From an uncultured Spirochaetia bacterium (lineage in GTDB: Bacteria; Spirochaetota; UBA4802; JAGODF01): a DNA stretch of 17,153 nucleotides. The position numbers and the translations under genes are program-made. Location of the stretch: positions 1-17,153 of the forward strand of contig CALCJG010000324.1 of the NCBI GenBank assembly GCA_937967705.1, given 5' to 3'. Each line of letters starts with the position of its first letter. Position 1 is the stretch's first letter. The notes below the pieces were generated by a model, which was given only the letters and a program-made list of their open reading frames with translations, searched no databases and was not told the origin of the DNA. Shown one piece after another: positions 1-11,111 of this stretch.

Positions 1-45
1 CCACCGAGATCTACACTCTTTCCCTACACGACGCTCTTCCGATCT
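1..45. other. Illumina TruSeq universal adapter remnant (non-genomic)
   Basis: The first 45 bases match, from memory, the last 45 bases of the 58-base TruSeq universal adapter, ending in the diagnostic ACACGACGCTCTTCCGATCT. Genomic sequence starts at 46. On the minus strand the fusA frame runs into the adapter and gains a false tail (D-R-K-S-V-V, then a stop at 24-26) that is not part of EF-G. Trim these bases before any use; the contig end is an assembly edge, not a biological boundary. Confidence 0.98.
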
Positions 46-1565
46 CCGAATTGATCCTTACCCGCTATCTGGCGGACATATTTATGTTCTTTCAAAACCT
101 TCTTCGTGATCGTTTCCTTATATGCTACCTGAGGCTTCCCCACATTGGCCTGTACGTTAAATTCCCGCATGAGGCGATCGACAATAATCTCAAGATGCAA
201 CTCCCCCATGCCGGAAATGATATTCTGCCCCGTATCGGGATCGGATTTAACCCGGAACGTAGGATCCTCCTCTTCAAGACGGTTGAGAGAGGTGGTAAGT
301 TTTTCCTGATCCGCACGGGTTTTCGGTTCAATAGCAATGGCGATGACAGGATCGGGGAATTCCATCTTTTCCAGCAATATTGGGGCATTCTCTGCACAGA
401 AGGTATCGCCCGTTTGAGCCGTTTTGACTCCTACGAGCGCTACAATCTCCCCAGTATACATTTCCTTGATGTCTTCTCTGTCATTGGCATGCATTCTGAG
501 TATTCGACCAATCCTCTCCTTTTTATTTTTCAGTACATTTAGCAGCTGATCCCCGGTTTTTACCACACCGGAATAGACCCTTAAATAACAGAGTTTCCCA
601 ACAAAGGGGTCGGAACGAATCTTGAATATCAGTCCGCAGAATGGTTCCTTGTCGCTGGGATCCCTCTGAATAAGAATGTCTTGGTTTTTAGGGTCGTGAC
701 CTTGCACCGGAGGAATGTCCCTGGGGGAAGGGAGGTAATCCACAATTGCGTCAAGAACCGGCTGCACCCCCTTGTTTTTCAGAGCTGTCCCGCAAAAAAC
801 GGGAAAAAGCCTCGCCTCAATCGTAACTTTTCGAACTGCTGAATAGATTTCCTCCAGGGCCGGCTCATCACCTTCAACAAACTTTTCTAAAATAGCGTCA
901 TCATGTTCACTCAAAAGCTCGATCAGACGTTCATGATATACCTCGGCCTCTTCCTTCATATCAGCAGGGATTTCCACTTCTTCAAAGGTTTCCCCTTTGT
1001 TCTCATCCCATACCAGACCGCGCATTTTGATAAGGTCAACGACTCCCACATGTTTATCTTCTAGTCCGATGGGAATCTGCAGGGGGAGAGGTATACCGTG
1101 CAGCTTTTCGCGAATCATGTCCAGGCATCGCTCGTAATCCGCCCCAACACGGTCCATCTTGTTGACAAAGCAAATACGGGGTATGTGATATTTTTCCGCC
1201 TGCCGCCATACAGTTTCAGACTGAGGTTCAACCCCTGCTACACCGTCAAAAACGGTTATGGCGGAATCGAGAACGCGAAGACTTCGCTCCACCTCGACAG
1301 TAAAATCCACATGTCCCGGCGTGTCGATTATGTTGATCATCGTATTTTTCCAGAAGCAGGTAGTTGCGGCAGCGGTGATGGTTATACCGCGCTCCTTTTC
1401 CTGAATCATCCAATCCATTTCCGCAGTGCCTTCATGCACTTCCCCGATTTTATGAGTTTTTCCCGTATAATAGAGGATTCTCTCCGTAAGAGTCGTCTTT
1501 CCGGCGTCGATATGCGCCATAATCCCGATATTTCTTGTTCTGTTTAATGGAAGATCTCTTCCCAT
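46..1565 (-). CDS. fusA: Translation elongation factor G, partial (C-terminal part missing)
   Basis: EF-G is the ribosomal translocase GTPase; it moves tRNA and mRNA after peptide bond formation and helps recycle ribosomes. About 506 genomic residues are present of roughly 690-700 usual for the family. Visible motifs: P-loop AHIDAGKT (residues 17-24), switch I RGITI (59-63), switch II DTPGH with catalytic His85, and NKMD (135-138). These are followed by domains II and III and the first residues of domain IV, ending near the conserved G-K-D-Q-F-G. The ATG at 1565 opens directly into the N-terminal [10 protein letters not shown] block, so the start is sound, although the upstream Shine-Dalgarno (AGGGA) is weak. 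It lies 117 bp downstream of rpsG, as in str operons. The truncation is caused by the contig edge and adapter, not by mutation. Spirochaetes often carry more than one EF-G; position argues for the main translocase. Confidence 0.96.
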
Positions 1566-1620
1566 AACGATACGATCCCTGTCACTTAAAATATCTCATA
1601 TAATAACCACTTTTAAACAC

Positions 1621-1649
1621 CAAATACCAGGGATATTCCCTGGTATTTG
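1621..1649 (-). terminator. Perfect 13-bp hairpin between rpsG and fusA
   Basis: CAAATACCAGGGA (1621-1633) pairs perfectly with 1637-1649 around a 3-base loop. It lies in the 117-bp gap, 33 bp past the rpsG stop. On the minus strand it is followed by GTGTTTAAAAG, a poor U-tract, so it may be a partial attenuator, an RNase processing site or a 3'-end stabiliser rather than a full terminator. Since fusA continues the operon, some read-through is expected. Confidence 0.6.
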
Positions 1650-1682
1650 TTAAGAACAGCAATACCACATCTAACTAATGAT

Positions 1683-2153
1683 TTACCATTTATAATGGGC
1701 AAAAGCCTTGTTGGCCTCAGCCATTTTATGGGTATCTTCTCTCTTCTTAATGGAAGTACCGGTATTGTTAAAAGCATCTATCAATTCACCGGCAAGCTTC
1801 TGATGCATGGTCTTTTCCGATCTGTTTCGGGAATTCATTATAAGCCAGCGTATCCCCAGAGCCTGGCGTCTCTCGGGTCTGATTTCAACAGGAACCTGGT
1901 AAGTCGCCCCGCCAACGCGCCTTGACTTAACCTCGACAATAGGTTTTACATTTTCCAGGGCCTGGACGAAAACCTCTAGAGGGTCCTTTTTGGTTTTTTC
2001 TGAAATCATCTCAAGAGCATTATAAAAAATCGATTCAGAAACACCCTTCTTCCCATCAAGCATCATAACATTGATAAACTTGGTAACCAGCTTGCTCCCG
2101 AATTTTGGATCGGGCAATACGTCTCTTTTTAATGGTCTCCTTCTTCTAGGCAT
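1683..2153 (-). CDS. rpsG: 30S ribosomal protein S7
   Basis: S7 nucleates folding of the 16S rRNA 3' major (head) domain and lines the tRNA exit site. The 156-residue product has the expected length. It starts M-P-R-R-R-R-P and contains the [13 protein letters not shown] block and [13 protein letters not shown]. It ends A-F-A-H-Y-K-W, the usual S7 terminus. The ATG at 2153 has a good Shine-Dalgarno (GAGGA) about 7 bases upstream. It follows rpsL by 55 bp and precedes fusA, the canonical str order. In E. coli S7 represses its own operon translationally; no matching leader was identified here. Confidence 0.97.
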   Translation of the reverse strand: MPRRRRPLKRDVLPDPKFGSKLVTKFINVMMLDGKKGVSESIFYNALEMISEKTKKDPLEVFVQALENVKPIVEVKSRRVGGATYQVPVEIRPERRQALGIRWLIMNSRNRSEKTMHQKLAGELIDAFNNTGTSIKKREDTHKMAEANKAFAHYKW

Positions 2154-2208
2154 TTGTATCCTCTTTTAATGCAGTTATTTCCTTGCTTTGCAAGTCAGTT
2201 TTTCTCAA

Positions 2209-2583
2209 TTAGGCCTTGGGCCGCTTAGAACCGTATTTTGAACGGCTTTTTCTTCTGTCTTCAACACCCATCGAATCCAGGGCTCCGCGAACAATATGAT
2301 AACGGACACCGGGAAGATCCTTGACCCTTCCCCCCCTTACCAGTACAGCAGAGTGCTCCTGAAGATTGTGTCCGATCCCCGGGATATAAGCTGTAACCTC
2401 AACGCTCTTGGTCAGACGCACACGAGCTACCTTTCTGAGAGCAGAATTCGGCTTTTTCGGCGTCACGGTCATAACCCTGGTACAGACTCCCCTCTTCTGG
2501 GGACAGCTTTTCAGGGCAGGTGATTTGGATTTTCTTACCTTCCGATCTCTTCCTGATCTGATTAATTGATTTATCGTTGGCAT
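2209..2583 (-). CDS. rpsL: 30S ribosomal protein S12
   Basis: S12 sits at the decoding centre and controls accuracy of tRNA selection. The product is 124 residues, normal length, beginning M-P-T-I-N-Q-L-I-R and carrying [11 protein letters not shown] and the [11 protein letters not shown] loop. K43 and K88, the two main streptomycin-resistance positions, are both the sensitive lysine, P91 is intact, and Asp89, the residue methylthiolated by RimO in many bacteria, is present. The start at 2583 has a strong CAGGAG about 6 bases upstream. It follows rpoC by 98 bp, linking the rpoBC and str gene clusters into one block, an arrangement I recall from Treponema and other non-proteobacteria. Confidence 0.98.
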   Translation of the reverse strand: MPTINQLIRSGRDRKVRKSKSPALKSCPQKRGVCTRVMTVTPKKPNSALRKVARVRLTKSVEVTAYIPGIGHNLQEHSAVLVRGGRVKDLPGVRYHIVRGALDSMGVEDRRKSRSKYGSKRPKA

Positions 2584-2628
2584 TTAGACTCCTGTATACT
2601 TTTATTATTTTCTGGATTATTTTTTCTT

Positions 2629-2650
2629 ATTATCAAAAGTATTTGATAAT
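2629..2650 (-). other. AT-rich inverted repeat in the rpoC-rpsL gap
   Basis: ATTATCAAA (2629-2637) pairs with TTTGATAAT (2642-2650) around AGTA. It is symmetric but AT-rich and has no U-tract on either side, so terminator activity is doubtful. It could be a weak processing hairpin or simply AT-rich intergenic sequence in the 98-bp gap. Confidence 0.35.
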
Positions 2651-2681
2651 TCAAAAAACATACCCTATTTGTCAAGAAGTT

Positions 2682-5600
2682 TTATTGTTCCTGAACAACC
2701 TCACTGGTTTCAACTTCTTCCTCTTTGACCGGTCTTCCTTCAAGGTCTCCCAGCTCGTCCTTGTAAACGCCCACCTTCCGGTACTGACGTACCCCTGTTC
2801 CCGCAGGTATGAGGTGGCCGATAATAACATTCTCCTTCAACCCCCTCAGCTGATCCACTTTTCCCTTGATTGCAGCATCAGTAAGGACTCTCGTAGTTTC
2901 CTGGAATGATGCGGCAGATATGAAGGATTCCGTATTGAGAGCGGCCTTGGTAATACCCATGAGAATGGTCTGAGCCGTGGCCGGTTTTCCACCCTCCTGA
3001 ATAACACGTTCATTCTCATCCACGAAATCGAACTTATCAACAATCTGCTCAATAACCAGGGTCGTGTCACCGGGATCAGTGATGCGCACTTTTCTCAGCA
3101 TCTGGCGTACGATGATCTCGATGTGCTTGTCGTTGATGCTTACACCCTGAAGCCGGTAAACCTCCTGGATCTCATTGACAAGGAATTTCTGAAGTTCCCG
3201 GGGTCCTTTGATCTTGAGAATTTCATGTGGATCTTCGGGGCCGTCATCGATTCGCTCACCCTTGTTGATCCAGTCACCGTCTTGGACACGGAGGAACTTG
3301 GAGGAGGGTATGGAATACTCTTTCAAGACCGCATCCTCCCCCTTTATGTGAATCTTCCTCTTGTTCTTTACTGTATCACCGATCTTGACGGTTCCGTCAA
3401 TTTCGGAAAGCGTCGCTGAATCCTTGGGTGATCTCGCTTCGAAGAGTTCCGCAACCCGGGGAAGTCCACCGGTAATATCCTTGGTCTTTTCAACATCCCT
3501 CGGTATCTTGGCCAGAACTTTCCCGGCCTTGACGGAGTCATTGTCGTAAACCATCAGATGTGCTCCCTTGGGAAGCAGGTATGTGGTCGGTTCGCCCGTC
3601 GAAGGATAAATATCGATTCTCGGCTGCAGTTTCTCCGTCTTGTATTCAACGATGATTCTCTTGGGGACATCGGAATGCGGATCCACTTCTTCACGAAGAC
3701 TCTTGTTCAGTTCGATATCAATAAATTTTACCCGTCCGGACACTTCGGTTAAAATCGGTTCAAGCCACGGGTCGAATGTTGCCAGCACATCGTTGCGTTC
3801 ATAAATCTTCCCTGGTTTGGCGAGGATCTCTGTACCTACATTGATCGGTATGGGATACTCTTCCCCAAGTATGATCACTTTTCTCTTTTCCAGTTTTACG
3901 AAACCTGAATTCTTCGCTTTTATCGCTTCTCCATCACCAGCTTCGGCGATTACGGAACCTTCATAAATCTTGATTCCCTCTTCTACTTTTGCCTCAAAAT
4001 CACCCTTTAAATTGTATTCCGCAATAATCCGCTGCACCTTGAGATAACCTCGTCGTACGGAAATGGTTCTCTTCTCGCCAGTTTCATCATCCGTTTTTAT
4101 TATTTTTGACGTTATCTCCTTAATATAAACGGGATAATTCAGTTTGATATCACTCTCCTCAACAGACCTTGAAGCGATACCCCCAATATGGAAAGTTCTC
4201 ATGGTCAACTGAGTACCCGGCTGGCCGATGGACTGAGCCGCAATAATTCCTACGGCTTCTCCAATATCGACTGCCTTCGCTGTACCGAGATTTCTGCCGT
4301 AACATTTGGCACAGACGCCATGCCTCGCATCACAGGTCAGAACAGAACGGATCTCGATGGAATCAATATTCAACTCATTGATCTTGTCGGCAATATCTTC
4401 CGTAACAATGTCGTCAGCAGCACATATGGTTTCACCGGATACAGGATGGATGAGATCATATAGCAGGGTACGGCCAAGAACACGATCTCCCAGGGATTCA
4501 ATGATTTCATCCCCTTCCTTTATGGGCCGTATATCGATACCCATTGTCGTCCCGCAATCGTCAATCGTGACCACGACATCCTGAGCAATATCAACGAGCC
4601 GGCGGGTAAGGTAACCGGCGTCAGCTGTCTTAAGTGCTGTGTCGGCAAGACCTTTTCGAGCACCGTTCGTCGAGATGAAGTATTCCTGAACTGTAAGCCC
4701 CTCACGGAAATTCGTCTTGATCGGTACATCTATGATCTCACCACTGGGTTTGGCCATCAAACCGCGCATACCGGCCAGCTGACGAATCTGCTGTTTGCTG
4801 CCTCGCGCTCCGGAGCGTGCCATGACATAAATCGGATTGAACCCATCTCTGTCCTTTGAAAGCTCAATCATCATCTCCTCGGCAACTTCCTCATTGACAT
4901 GGGTCCAGAGGTCGATAACCCTGTTATACCGCTCCTCATTGGTGATGAAACCGTACTTATGATCGTCTTCGATCTTCTTTACCTTCTTGTCCGCTTCCAC
5001 GATCTGCTGTACCTTTGCCGACGGAACAACGATGTCGGAGATGGAAATGGTTGGCGCGAAGTAAGTGGCGTACTTATACCCAGACTCCTTGATGGAATCG
5101 AGGAACCTCACGGTCATATCGGGACCATAACCCCGGAATATGTCAGAAATAATCTTTGAAAGAGCCTTGTCATTAACAACGTAATTAACGAAGGGATACT
5201 CATCGGGGAGGAGGTTGTTGAAGAAAAGCCTCCCAGCCGTAGTATCTATAAACTCATCGGCCTGTATATCAACCAGTTTCAGGTTGCCCGATTCGTCGGT
5301 TCTTCTCATCTTCCCTTTATGTTTCTCTACGAACTTCTCATCGATCAGATACCTGATCTTGGTCCGTATCTTGATCTGGCCGGCATCCGCAGATCTGAGA
5401 ACATCGCTTTCATTGTCGAAGTGTTTGCCCTCACCAACCGAATCGTTGAGGCTTGCAGTGAGATAGTAGATACCCAGAACGATGTCCTGTGTGGGAGTTA
5501 CAATAGGTTCCCCGTTGGCAGGGGAAAGGAGATTGTTGGTAGACAGCATCAGCGTCCAGCATTCCAACTGAGCCCGGGGAGAGAGGGGAACGTGAACAGC

Positions 5601-6995
5601 CATCTGGTCGCCATCGAAATCTGCATTGTAGGCATGACATACCAGCGGGTGAAGCTTGATGGCTTTACCTTCCACAAGAATGGGTTCAAAAGCCTGTATA
5701 CCCAGCCGGTGCAGCGTAGGAGCGCGGTTGAGCAGAACAGGATGCTCTGATATGACCTCCTCCAGCACTTCCCAGACCTCCGGTCTTTCGTTTTCCACCA
5801 TTTTCTTGGCGGACTTGATGTTCTGGACATGATCCTTATCAACCAACCTCTTCATAATGAAGGGCTTGAAAAGTTCTATTGCCATTTTCTTCGGCAGACC
5901 GCACTGATAGAGGCCCAGTTCGGGGCCAATAACGATAACGGAACGCCCCGAATAATCTACACGTTTACCTAATAGGTTTTGTCTGAAACGACCCTGCTTG
6001 CCCTTAAGCATGTCACTTAAGGACTTCAGTGACCTGTTTCCCTTACCCTTTACTGCCCGCTTCTTACGACTGTTATCGAAGAGGGCATCCACAGCCTCCT
6101 GGAGCATTCTTTTTTCGTTCCGCACGATGATCTCCGGAGCCCTGAGCATAAGGAGCCTTTTGAGCCGGTTATTCCTGTTGATCACGCGCCGGTAGAGATC
6201 GTTTAAATCCGATGTGGCGAAACGCCCGCCATCGAGCTGAACCATCGGTCTCAACTCCGGAGGAATAACAGGAACGACATCCAGTATCATCCACTCGGGT
6301 TTGTTTCCTGAATCACGGAAAGCTTCAATGATTTCAAGCCGTTTGATTAGTTTCTTATCAACGGTCTTCTTGGAGTCCTTAGCAACCTGATCCAGAAGTT
6401 TTTCCCGGAGAAGCCTGGCTTCTTCATCGAGATCTATCCTTGCAAGAAGCTCCTTAATGGCAGAGGCACCCATGTCTGCTACAAAGGTGTCCCCGTAATT
6501 TTCATAATAGTGGTTAAACCTCTCATCATCCAGCAGCACACCGCGCTCAAGAGATTCATCCTCGTTCTTGGCATCCCCCGGATCAATTACGACAAATTTT
6601 TCATAATACAATATCTGTTTGAGCTGATTGACGGTCAGATCCAGCAGAAGTCCCATTCTCGAAGGGACTGAACGATAATACCAGATATGCGCTACCGGGG
6701 CTGCCAGCTCAATGTGTCCGCCGCGCTCTCTTCGCACCTTATAATGCGTTACTTCAACACCGCATCTATCACAGACAACGCCTTTATATCTTATGGATTT
6801 AAATTTCCCGCAATAACATTCCCATTCCTTCGTTGTACCGAATATTCTCTCGCAGAACAGACCGTCCCTTTCGGGTTTCAGAGTCCTGTAATTGATAGTT
6901 TCCGGTTTCTTTACCTCTCCGTAGGACCATTCACGAATCATATCAGGAGATGCAAGCTTGATCTGGATGGAATTAAAATCGTTAAAGTCTCTCAT
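2682..6995 (-). CDS. rpoC: DNA-directed RNA polymerase subunit beta'
   Basis: Beta' provides the catalytic centre and clamp of RNA polymerase. The product is 1437 residues. The N-terminal zinc ribbon has Cys60, Cys62, Cys75 and Cys78. The Mg-binding loop N-A-D-F-D-G-D-Q carries Asp459, Asp461 and Asp463. The second zinc site is Cys814, Cys888, Cys895, Cys898, matching E. coli numbering. The trigger-loop region ([15 protein letters not shown]) is followed, before [14 protein letters not shown], by a long insertion in the position of the SI3 domain. The sequence reads closest, by memory, to leptospiral RpoC. The ATG at 6995 has AAAGGA about 5 bases upstream. It follows rpoB by 109 bp and is surely co-transcribed. 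No frameshift or missing catalytic residue is seen. Confidence 0.98.
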   Translation of the reverse strand: MRDFNDFNSIQIKLASPDMIREWSYGEVKKPETINYRTLKPERDGLFCERIFGTTKEWECYCGKFKSIRYKGVVCDRCGVEVTHYKVRRERGGHIELAAPVAHIWYYRSVPSRMGLLLDLTVNQLKQILYYEKFVVIDPGDAKNEDESLERGVLLDDERFNHYYENYGDTFVADMGASAIKELLARIDLDEEARLLREKLLDQVAKDSKKTVDKKLIKRLEIIEAFRDSGNKPEWMILDVVPVIPPELRPMVQLDGGRFATSDLNDLYRRVINRNNRLKRLLMLRAPEIIVRNEKRMLQEAVDALFDNSRKKRAVKGKGNRSLKSLSDMLKGKQGRFRQNLLGKRVDYSGRSVIVIGPELGLYQCGLPKKMAIELFKPFIMKRLVDKDHVQNIKSAKKMVENERPEVWEVLEEVISEHPVLLNRAPTLHRLGIQAFEPILVEGKAIKLHPLVCHAYNADFDGDQMAVHVPLSPRAQLECWTLMLSTNNLLSPANGEPIVTPTQDIVLGIYYLTASLNDSVGEGKHFDNESDVLRSADAGQIKIRTKIRYLIDEKFVEKHKGKMRRTDESGNLKLVDIQADEFIDTTAGRLFFNNLLPDEYPFVNYVVNDKALSKIISDIFRGYGPDMTVRFLDSIKESGYKYATYFAPTISISDIVVPSAKVQQIVEADKKVKKIEDDHKYGFITNEERYNRVIDLWTHVNEEVAEEMMIELSKDRDGFNPIYVMARSGARGSKQQIRQLAGMRGLMAKPSGEIIDVPIKTNFREGLTVQEYFISTNGARKGLADTALKTADAGYLTRRLVDIAQDVVVTIDDCGTTMGIDIRPIKEGDEIIESLGDRVLGRTLLYDLIHPVSGETICAADDIVTEDIADKINELNIDSIEIRSVLTCDARHGVCAKCYGRNLGTAKAVDIGEAVGIIAAQSIGQPGTQLTMRTFHIGGIASRSVEESDIKLNYPVYIKEITSKIIKTDDETGEKRTISVRRGYLKVQRIIAEYNLKGDFEAKVEEGIKIYEGSVIAEAGDGEAIKAKNSGFVKLEKRKVIILGEEYPIPINVGTEILAKPGKIYERNDVLATFDPWLEPILTEVSGRVKFIDIELNKSLREEVDPHSDVPKRIIVEYKTEKLQPRIDIYPSTGEPTTYLLPKGAHLMVYDNDSVKAGKVLAKIPRDVEKTKDITGGLPRVAELFEARSPKDSATLSEIDGTVKIGDTVKNKRKIHIKGEDAVLKEYSIPSSKFLRVQDGDWINKGERIDDGPEDPHEILKIKGPRELQKFLVNEIQEVYRLQGVSINDKHIEIIVRQMLRKVRITDPGDTTLVIEQIVDKFDFVDENERVIQEGGKPATAQTILMGITKAALNTESFISAASFQETTRVLTDAAIKGKVDQLRGLKENVIIGHLIPAGTGVRQYRKVGVYKDELGDLEGRPVKEEEVETSEVVQEQ

Positions 6996-7029
6996 ATTAT
7001 CCTTTAACCTTTCGTTAATTAGTATAATC

Positions 7030-7068
7030 GGTATCGTTCAAAACATCTCACGAACAAACTGAGATACC
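7030..7068 (-). promoter_or_regulatory. Overlapping alternative hairpins in the rpoB-rpoC gap
   Basis: Two pairings compete for the same bases. GGTATC (7030-7035) can pair with GATACC (7063-7068), with GTTC/GAAC (7036-7039 with 7052-7055) nested inside. Alternatively ATCTCA (7045-7050) pairs with TGAGAT (7060-7065). They lie about 35 bases before the rpoC start. This may be an RNA switch-like or processing element, but short stems arise by chance. Confidence 0.25.
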
Positions 7069-7104
7069 ATCCTGCAGGGGTATAAAATACAGCAATCCCA
7101 CATT

Positions 7105-10100
7105 TTATTCGTTGTGTATGGTATCTATTCTTATACGCTTCTTGGTTTTACTGAAACCCTCACTCCACTCGGAGAGACTGATTTCGTTATTGCCCTCATC
7201 GTAGATCTTTACATCCAATGCCAGACCCCTGAGTTCCTGAATGAGAACATTGAAGGATTCGGGTATCCCGGGTGAGGTGGTGTTGATCCCTTTCACGATC
7301 GCTTCGTATATTCTGGCTCTACCCAGCATATCATCGGATTTTACAGTCAGAAGTTCCTGAAGAGTATAGGCTGCACCATAAGCCTCCAGCGCCCAAACCT
7401 CCATTTCACCCAGACGCTGGCCGCCGAACTGGGCTTTACCGCCGAGGGGCTGCTGGGTTACCAGAGAGTAGGGTCCCGTAGACCGGGCATGGATCTTGTC
7501 ATCCACCATATGTGCCAGTTTCAGCATATATATCTGGCCCACCATGACCTGATTCTCAAAGGGGTTCCCAGATCGTCCGTCAAAGAGAGGTGTCTTTGAA
7601 CTGCTTGGCAGATTTGCACGTTCCAGGTTTTTCCTGATATCCTCTTCACTAGCACCGTCGAAGATGGGAGTCTCCACGATAACACCAAGCTCCTTTGCCG
7701 CCCATCCCAGTTCCGTTTCCAGCAGCTGCCCCAGATTCATTCGAGAGGGAACGGAAAGCGGATTAAGAACGATATCCACAGGGGTCCCGTCAGGGAGATA
7801 GGGCATGTCGTATTCCGGAAGCACCTTGGAGATTACCCCTTTGTTCCCGTGACGACCCGCCATCTTGTCTCCGACGGAGATCTTTCTCTTCGTAGCAATA
7901 TAAACCTTAACGAGCTCTTCCACGCCGGGAGAGAGTTCATCTCCATTTTCTCGGGAGAAACGTCTCACATCGATGATAATCCCCTCGATACCGTTGGGAA
8001 CCCTCAGGGAGGTGTCTCTGACCTCCCTAGCCTTTTCACCGAAAATGGAATGTAGTAGTTTGTATTCCGGAGTGAGATCCTGTTCACCTTTGGGTGTAAC
8101 CTTACCGACAAGGATATCATCCGGTTTTACAAAGGCGCCCACCCTCACAATACCGTCAGTGTCCAGATCTCGGAATGCCTTTTCACTCAGATTGGGGATA
8201 TCCCGGGTGATGACCTCACGTCCCAGTTTGGTTTCACGGGCTTCTATCTCGAACTGTTCGATATGCACCGAGGTAAAAACGTCTTCCTTTACGAGCCTTT
8301 CGGAAATGAGAATGGCATCCTCAAAGTTGTACCCCATCCAGGGCATGAATGCCACCAGAATGTTCTTCCCAAGAGCCAATCGCCCGTTATCGGTAGCAGG
8401 ACCATCCGCCAGAACATCTCCGGCCTTTATCTTATCGCCTGCCATGACGATAGGTTTCTGGTTGAAGCAGGTGCCCTGATTGGTACGCTTAAACTTCAAC
8501 AATTCATAGGTATCGATCTCTCCATTGGCCGTCTTGATCCTTATGCATTTCGAGTCACAGAAGACCACCTCACCTCCGCGTTTCGCTATGAGAAGAACAC
8601 CGGAATCATAGGCGGCAGCTTTTTCAATACCTGTCCCCACCAGAGGAACCTCTTCCGTAAGAAGGGGAACAGCCTGCCGCTGCATGTTGGAGCCCATGAG
8701 AGCCCGGTTGGCATCATCATGCTCCAGAAATGGGATTAGACAGGTGGACACAGAAAAAATCTGTGAGGGAGATACGTCCATGTATTTAACCGTATCCGGC
8801 TTTACGGAAGGATAGTTACCCCGGTTCCGGCATATAATACGCTCTTTCTCAATGAAATTAAAATCGTCATCCAACGGTTCATTTGCCTGCGCAACAAAGG
8901 CATTTTCCTCCTCGTCTGCAGTGAGATATTCAATCTCTTCGGAGACCCTGCCGCTCTTGACAACCTTGTAGGGCGTCTCAATAAAACCATATTCGTTAAT
9001 ACGGGCATAGGTACTCATGGAAACGATAAGACCGATATTGGGTCCTTCAGGTGTTTCAATGGGGCACATACGTCCATAATGCGAAGGATGAACGTCACGC
9101 ACCTCAAATCCGGCACGCTCCCTGGAAAGACCTCCCGGTCCGAGAGCATTCAGACGTCTTTTATGGGTCAGCTCTGCAAGGGGATTCGTTTGATCCATAA
9201 ACTGTGAAAGCTGACTTGAGCCAAAGAACTCGTTTATTACCGCAGTAATGGGCTTAATGCTGATCAAGGCCTGGGGAGTAACCACATCCAGGTCCTGTAT
9301 GGTCATCCTTTCCTTGATGACCCTCTCCATACGCTGAAATCCCACCTTGATCTGATTCATGATGAGTTCGCCCACGGATCTTACACGCCTGTTGCCCAGG
9401 TGATCGATGTCATCAACGCTGGTAAAGACCTCAACGGGGATTTCCTTCACTTTTCCGTCCGCGTTGTATGTGATCTTCTCAATATAGGATTTATCCTCAG
9501 CAATGACGTAAAGGAGATATTTTAGAGTCGCAATAATATCTTCCTTGAGGAGAATCTCCACCTCAAGTGCCCTCAAATCCCCATATTTTTCCGCCAAGTC
9601 CTTACAGGTATCCTCAAGGGCCCTGAAATAACCCCTTCTTTCCTTTTTAAGGCCTTCTTCAAATTTCTCCCGCACCTTGTTCTTTTTAATATCATCATCG
9701 ATATTGGCTTCTTTTTTATAACGGCTGACACCAAACTTTTTGTTGATGATATATCTCCCTACGGCCCCCAGACTGTAGGTACGAGGATTGAAGAAAAGCC
9801 GGTTGAGCTCCGTTATCGCGTTTTCCACATTGCGAGGTTCCCCAGGCCTCATTATCTCATGGATCTTTAGAATCGCCCTCTCTGTAATGGTAAATTCGCC
9901 ATTGATGGCATTGATCATTTCCGTATCCCTTTCCAGGGAATTGATCAGATAGGCATCATCCTTACTGTTGGGAAACTCGATTATTTCAACTTCCTTGACC
10001 CCTTCTTCCTTAAAGCGGTCGATTACATCGATATTGATCCTCTCTCCGGCGCTTATGAGGATTTCACCTGTTTTCTGATTAACTACATCGCCGGAAACAC

Positions 10101-10794
10101 GCCTTCCATTCAGCCCTTCGTAGGCCTCTTCTTTATCCAGTTTAACTTTTTTCGTGTCATAGAAGAGCTTTATAACCTCTTCATTCGTTTCATACCCAAA
10201 GGCCTTGACCAGCAGTGTGGCAGGGAATTTCTTTTTGCGGTCAATTCTGGCAATCAAATATCCCTTGGTATCCATCTCGAATTCCAGCCAGGAACCACGA
10301 TCAGGGATAACACGGGAGTTGTAGACACGCTCAGCTTCTTCATAAAAGAAAAAGATACCGGGAGAACGATGGAGCTGATTGACAACAACACGTTCCGCAC
10401 CATTTATTATAAAAGTTCCGCGGGGAGTCATGAGGGGTACATCCCCCATATAAACCGACTGTTCCCGGACTTCCATGCTGTCCTTTTTGATCAGGCGAAT
10501 CGTTGCCTTGAGGGGGGCAGCGTAGGTAACATCCCGCTCCTTGCATTCCTGCTCAGAGTATTTGGGGCTCCCGATCTCATAATCCAGATATTCCAGAACT
10601 ATATCTTCATGGGGACTTTCAATGGGAAAGATCTCATGAAATACCTGCTGCAAGCCCTGATCCTTCCTTTTCTTGGGTTCAACATCAGCCTGGAGAAACC
10701 ACTCATAGGACGTCAACTGCACCTCGATGAGATTGGGAAAATCCACTTTGGCTTTGATATTGCCAAATCTTAATACGTTCTTATCCTTTTGCAT
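7105..10794 (-). CDS. rpoB: DNA-directed RNA polymerase subunit beta, with Asn at the Ser531-equivalent
   Basis: Beta forms one pincer of RNA polymerase, part of the active centre and the rifamycin pocket. At 1229 residues it is shorter than the E. coli protein (1342) and close to the spirochaete size I recall. The rifampicin cluster [13 protein letters not shown] is intact through Asp534 and His544 (E. coli D516, H526), but the S531 position is Asn549 in [10 protein letters not shown]. The G-R-H-G-N-K-G-V motif with Lys985 and N-F-E-D-A-I-L-I-S are intact. The C-terminus contains the [11 protein letters not shown] block that packs on beta'. The start at 10794 has only AAGG about 13 bases upstream, so the exact initiator is slightly uncertain. 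It is separated from rplL by an unusually long gap. Confidence 0.98.
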   Translation of the reverse strand: MQKDKNVLRFGNIKAKVDFPNLIEVQLTSYEWFLQADVEPKKRKDQGLQQVFHEIFPIESPHEDIVLEYLDYEIGSPKYSEQECKERDVTYAAPLKATIRLIKKDSMEVREQSVYMGDVPLMTPRGTFIINGAERVVVNQLHRSPGIFFFYEEAERVYNSRVIPDRGSWLEFEMDTKGYLIARIDRKKKFPATLLVKAFGYETNEEVIKLFYDTKKVKLDKEEAYEGLNGRRVSGDVVNQKTGEILISAGERINIDVIDRFKEEGVKEVEIIEFPNSKDDAYLINSLERDTEMINAINGEFTITERAILKIHEIMRPGEPRNVENAITELNRLFFNPRTYSLGAVGRYIINKKFGVSRYKKEANIDDDIKKNKVREKFEEGLKKERRGYFRALEDTCKDLAEKYGDLRALEVEILLKEDIIATLKYLLYVIAEDKSYIEKITYNADGKVKEIPVEVFTSVDDIDHLGNRRVRSVGELIMNQIKVGFQRMERVIKERMTIQDLDVVTPQALISIKPITAVINEFFGSSQLSQFMDQTNPLAELTHKRRLNALGPGGLSRERAGFEVRDVHPSHYGRMCPIETPEGPNIGLIVSMSTYARINEYGFIETPYKVVKSGRVSEEIEYLTADEEENAFVAQANEPLDDDFNFIEKERIICRNRGNYPSVKPDTVKYMDVSPSQIFSVSTCLIPFLEHDDANRALMGSNMQRQAVPLLTEEVPLVGTGIEKAAAYDSGVLLIAKRGGEVVFCDSKCIRIKTANGEIDTYELLKFKRTNQGTCFNQKPIVMAGDKIKAGDVLADGPATDNGRLALGKNILVAFMPWMGYNFEDAILISERLVKEDVFTSVHIEQFEIEARETKLGREVITRDIPNLSEKAFRDLDTDGIVRVGAFVKPDDILVGKVTPKGEQDLTPEYKLLHSIFGEKAREVRDTSLRVPNGIEGIIIDVRRFSRENGDELSPGVEELVKVYIATKRKISVGDKMAGRHGNKGVISKVLPEYDMPYLPDGTPVDIVLNPLSVPSRMNLGQLLETELGWAAKELGVIVETPIFDGASEEDIRKNLERANLPSSSKTPLFDGRSGNPFENQVMVGQIYMLKLAHMVDDKIHARSTGPYSLVTQQPLGGKAQFGGQRLGEMEVWALEAYGAAYTLQELLTVKSDDMLGRARIYEAIVKGINTTSPGIPESFNVLIQELRGLALDVKIYDEGNNEISLSEWSEGFSKTKKRIRIDTIHNE

Positions 10795-11111
10795 GAACTG
10801 TTTAACCTTACACTATTGTAATGTAAAATGAAGATATCTGCTGCGGTACAAGAAATCTGAATTACTGATTATAATCTTAAATCCCCATATAATATTGAAG
10901 GAAGGATATAAAATATAAAACACAAGCACTAATCATTAGCAAGGACTCTGACAGCCAAAAGACAAATGCTGGAAAAACATAGGTACAACTTTTTTATTAT
11001 TACTTCATTAAAAACAATATGCCAATAGGTTTGATTGTTTTCCAACCAAACCTATTGGTCCTTCATGCATTTCCAGTATTAATATAGTCTACCCGATTTA
11101 ATAAATCAAAT
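10795..11111. other. rplL-rpoB intergenic region, 317 bp, no gene
   Basis: No credible coding frame is seen. The region is AT-rich. It holds a long hairpin close to the rplL stop (annotated separately) and, on the minus strand, a perfect TATAAT at 10868-10873 with no convincing -35 box; initiation there would give a leader of roughly 65 bases before rpoB. In E. coli the same gap contains an attenuator and an RNase III site that lower rpoBC expression relative to the ribosomal protein genes. A similar role is plausible here but inferred from position. Confidence 0.55.
11022..11058 (-). terminator. Long hairpin downstream of rplL (candidate attenuator or processing site)
   Basis: CCAATAGGTTTG (11022-11033) pairs perfectly with CAAACCTATTGG (11047-11058). 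After one mismatch, TTG/CAA (11035-11037 with 11043-11045) extends the stem to 15 pairs with a 5-base loop. On the minus strand it lies about 53 bases past the rplL stop and is followed, six bases later, by TTTTTAATG. The spaced U-run suggests partial termination (attenuation) or an RNase III substrate rather than a strong stop, since rpoB must still be expressed. Confidence 0.65.

Noticed and set aside
24..45. Apparent EF-G C-terminal tail ending in a stop codon
   Set aside because: These codons are read from the Illumina adapter, so they are not part of the gene, and fusA is not a pseudogene on this evidence.
10795..11111. Small hidden gene or non-coding RNA in the rplL-rpoB gap
   Set aside because: No start with a ribosome-binding site and usable frame was seen, and the hairpin is better explained as an operon control element.
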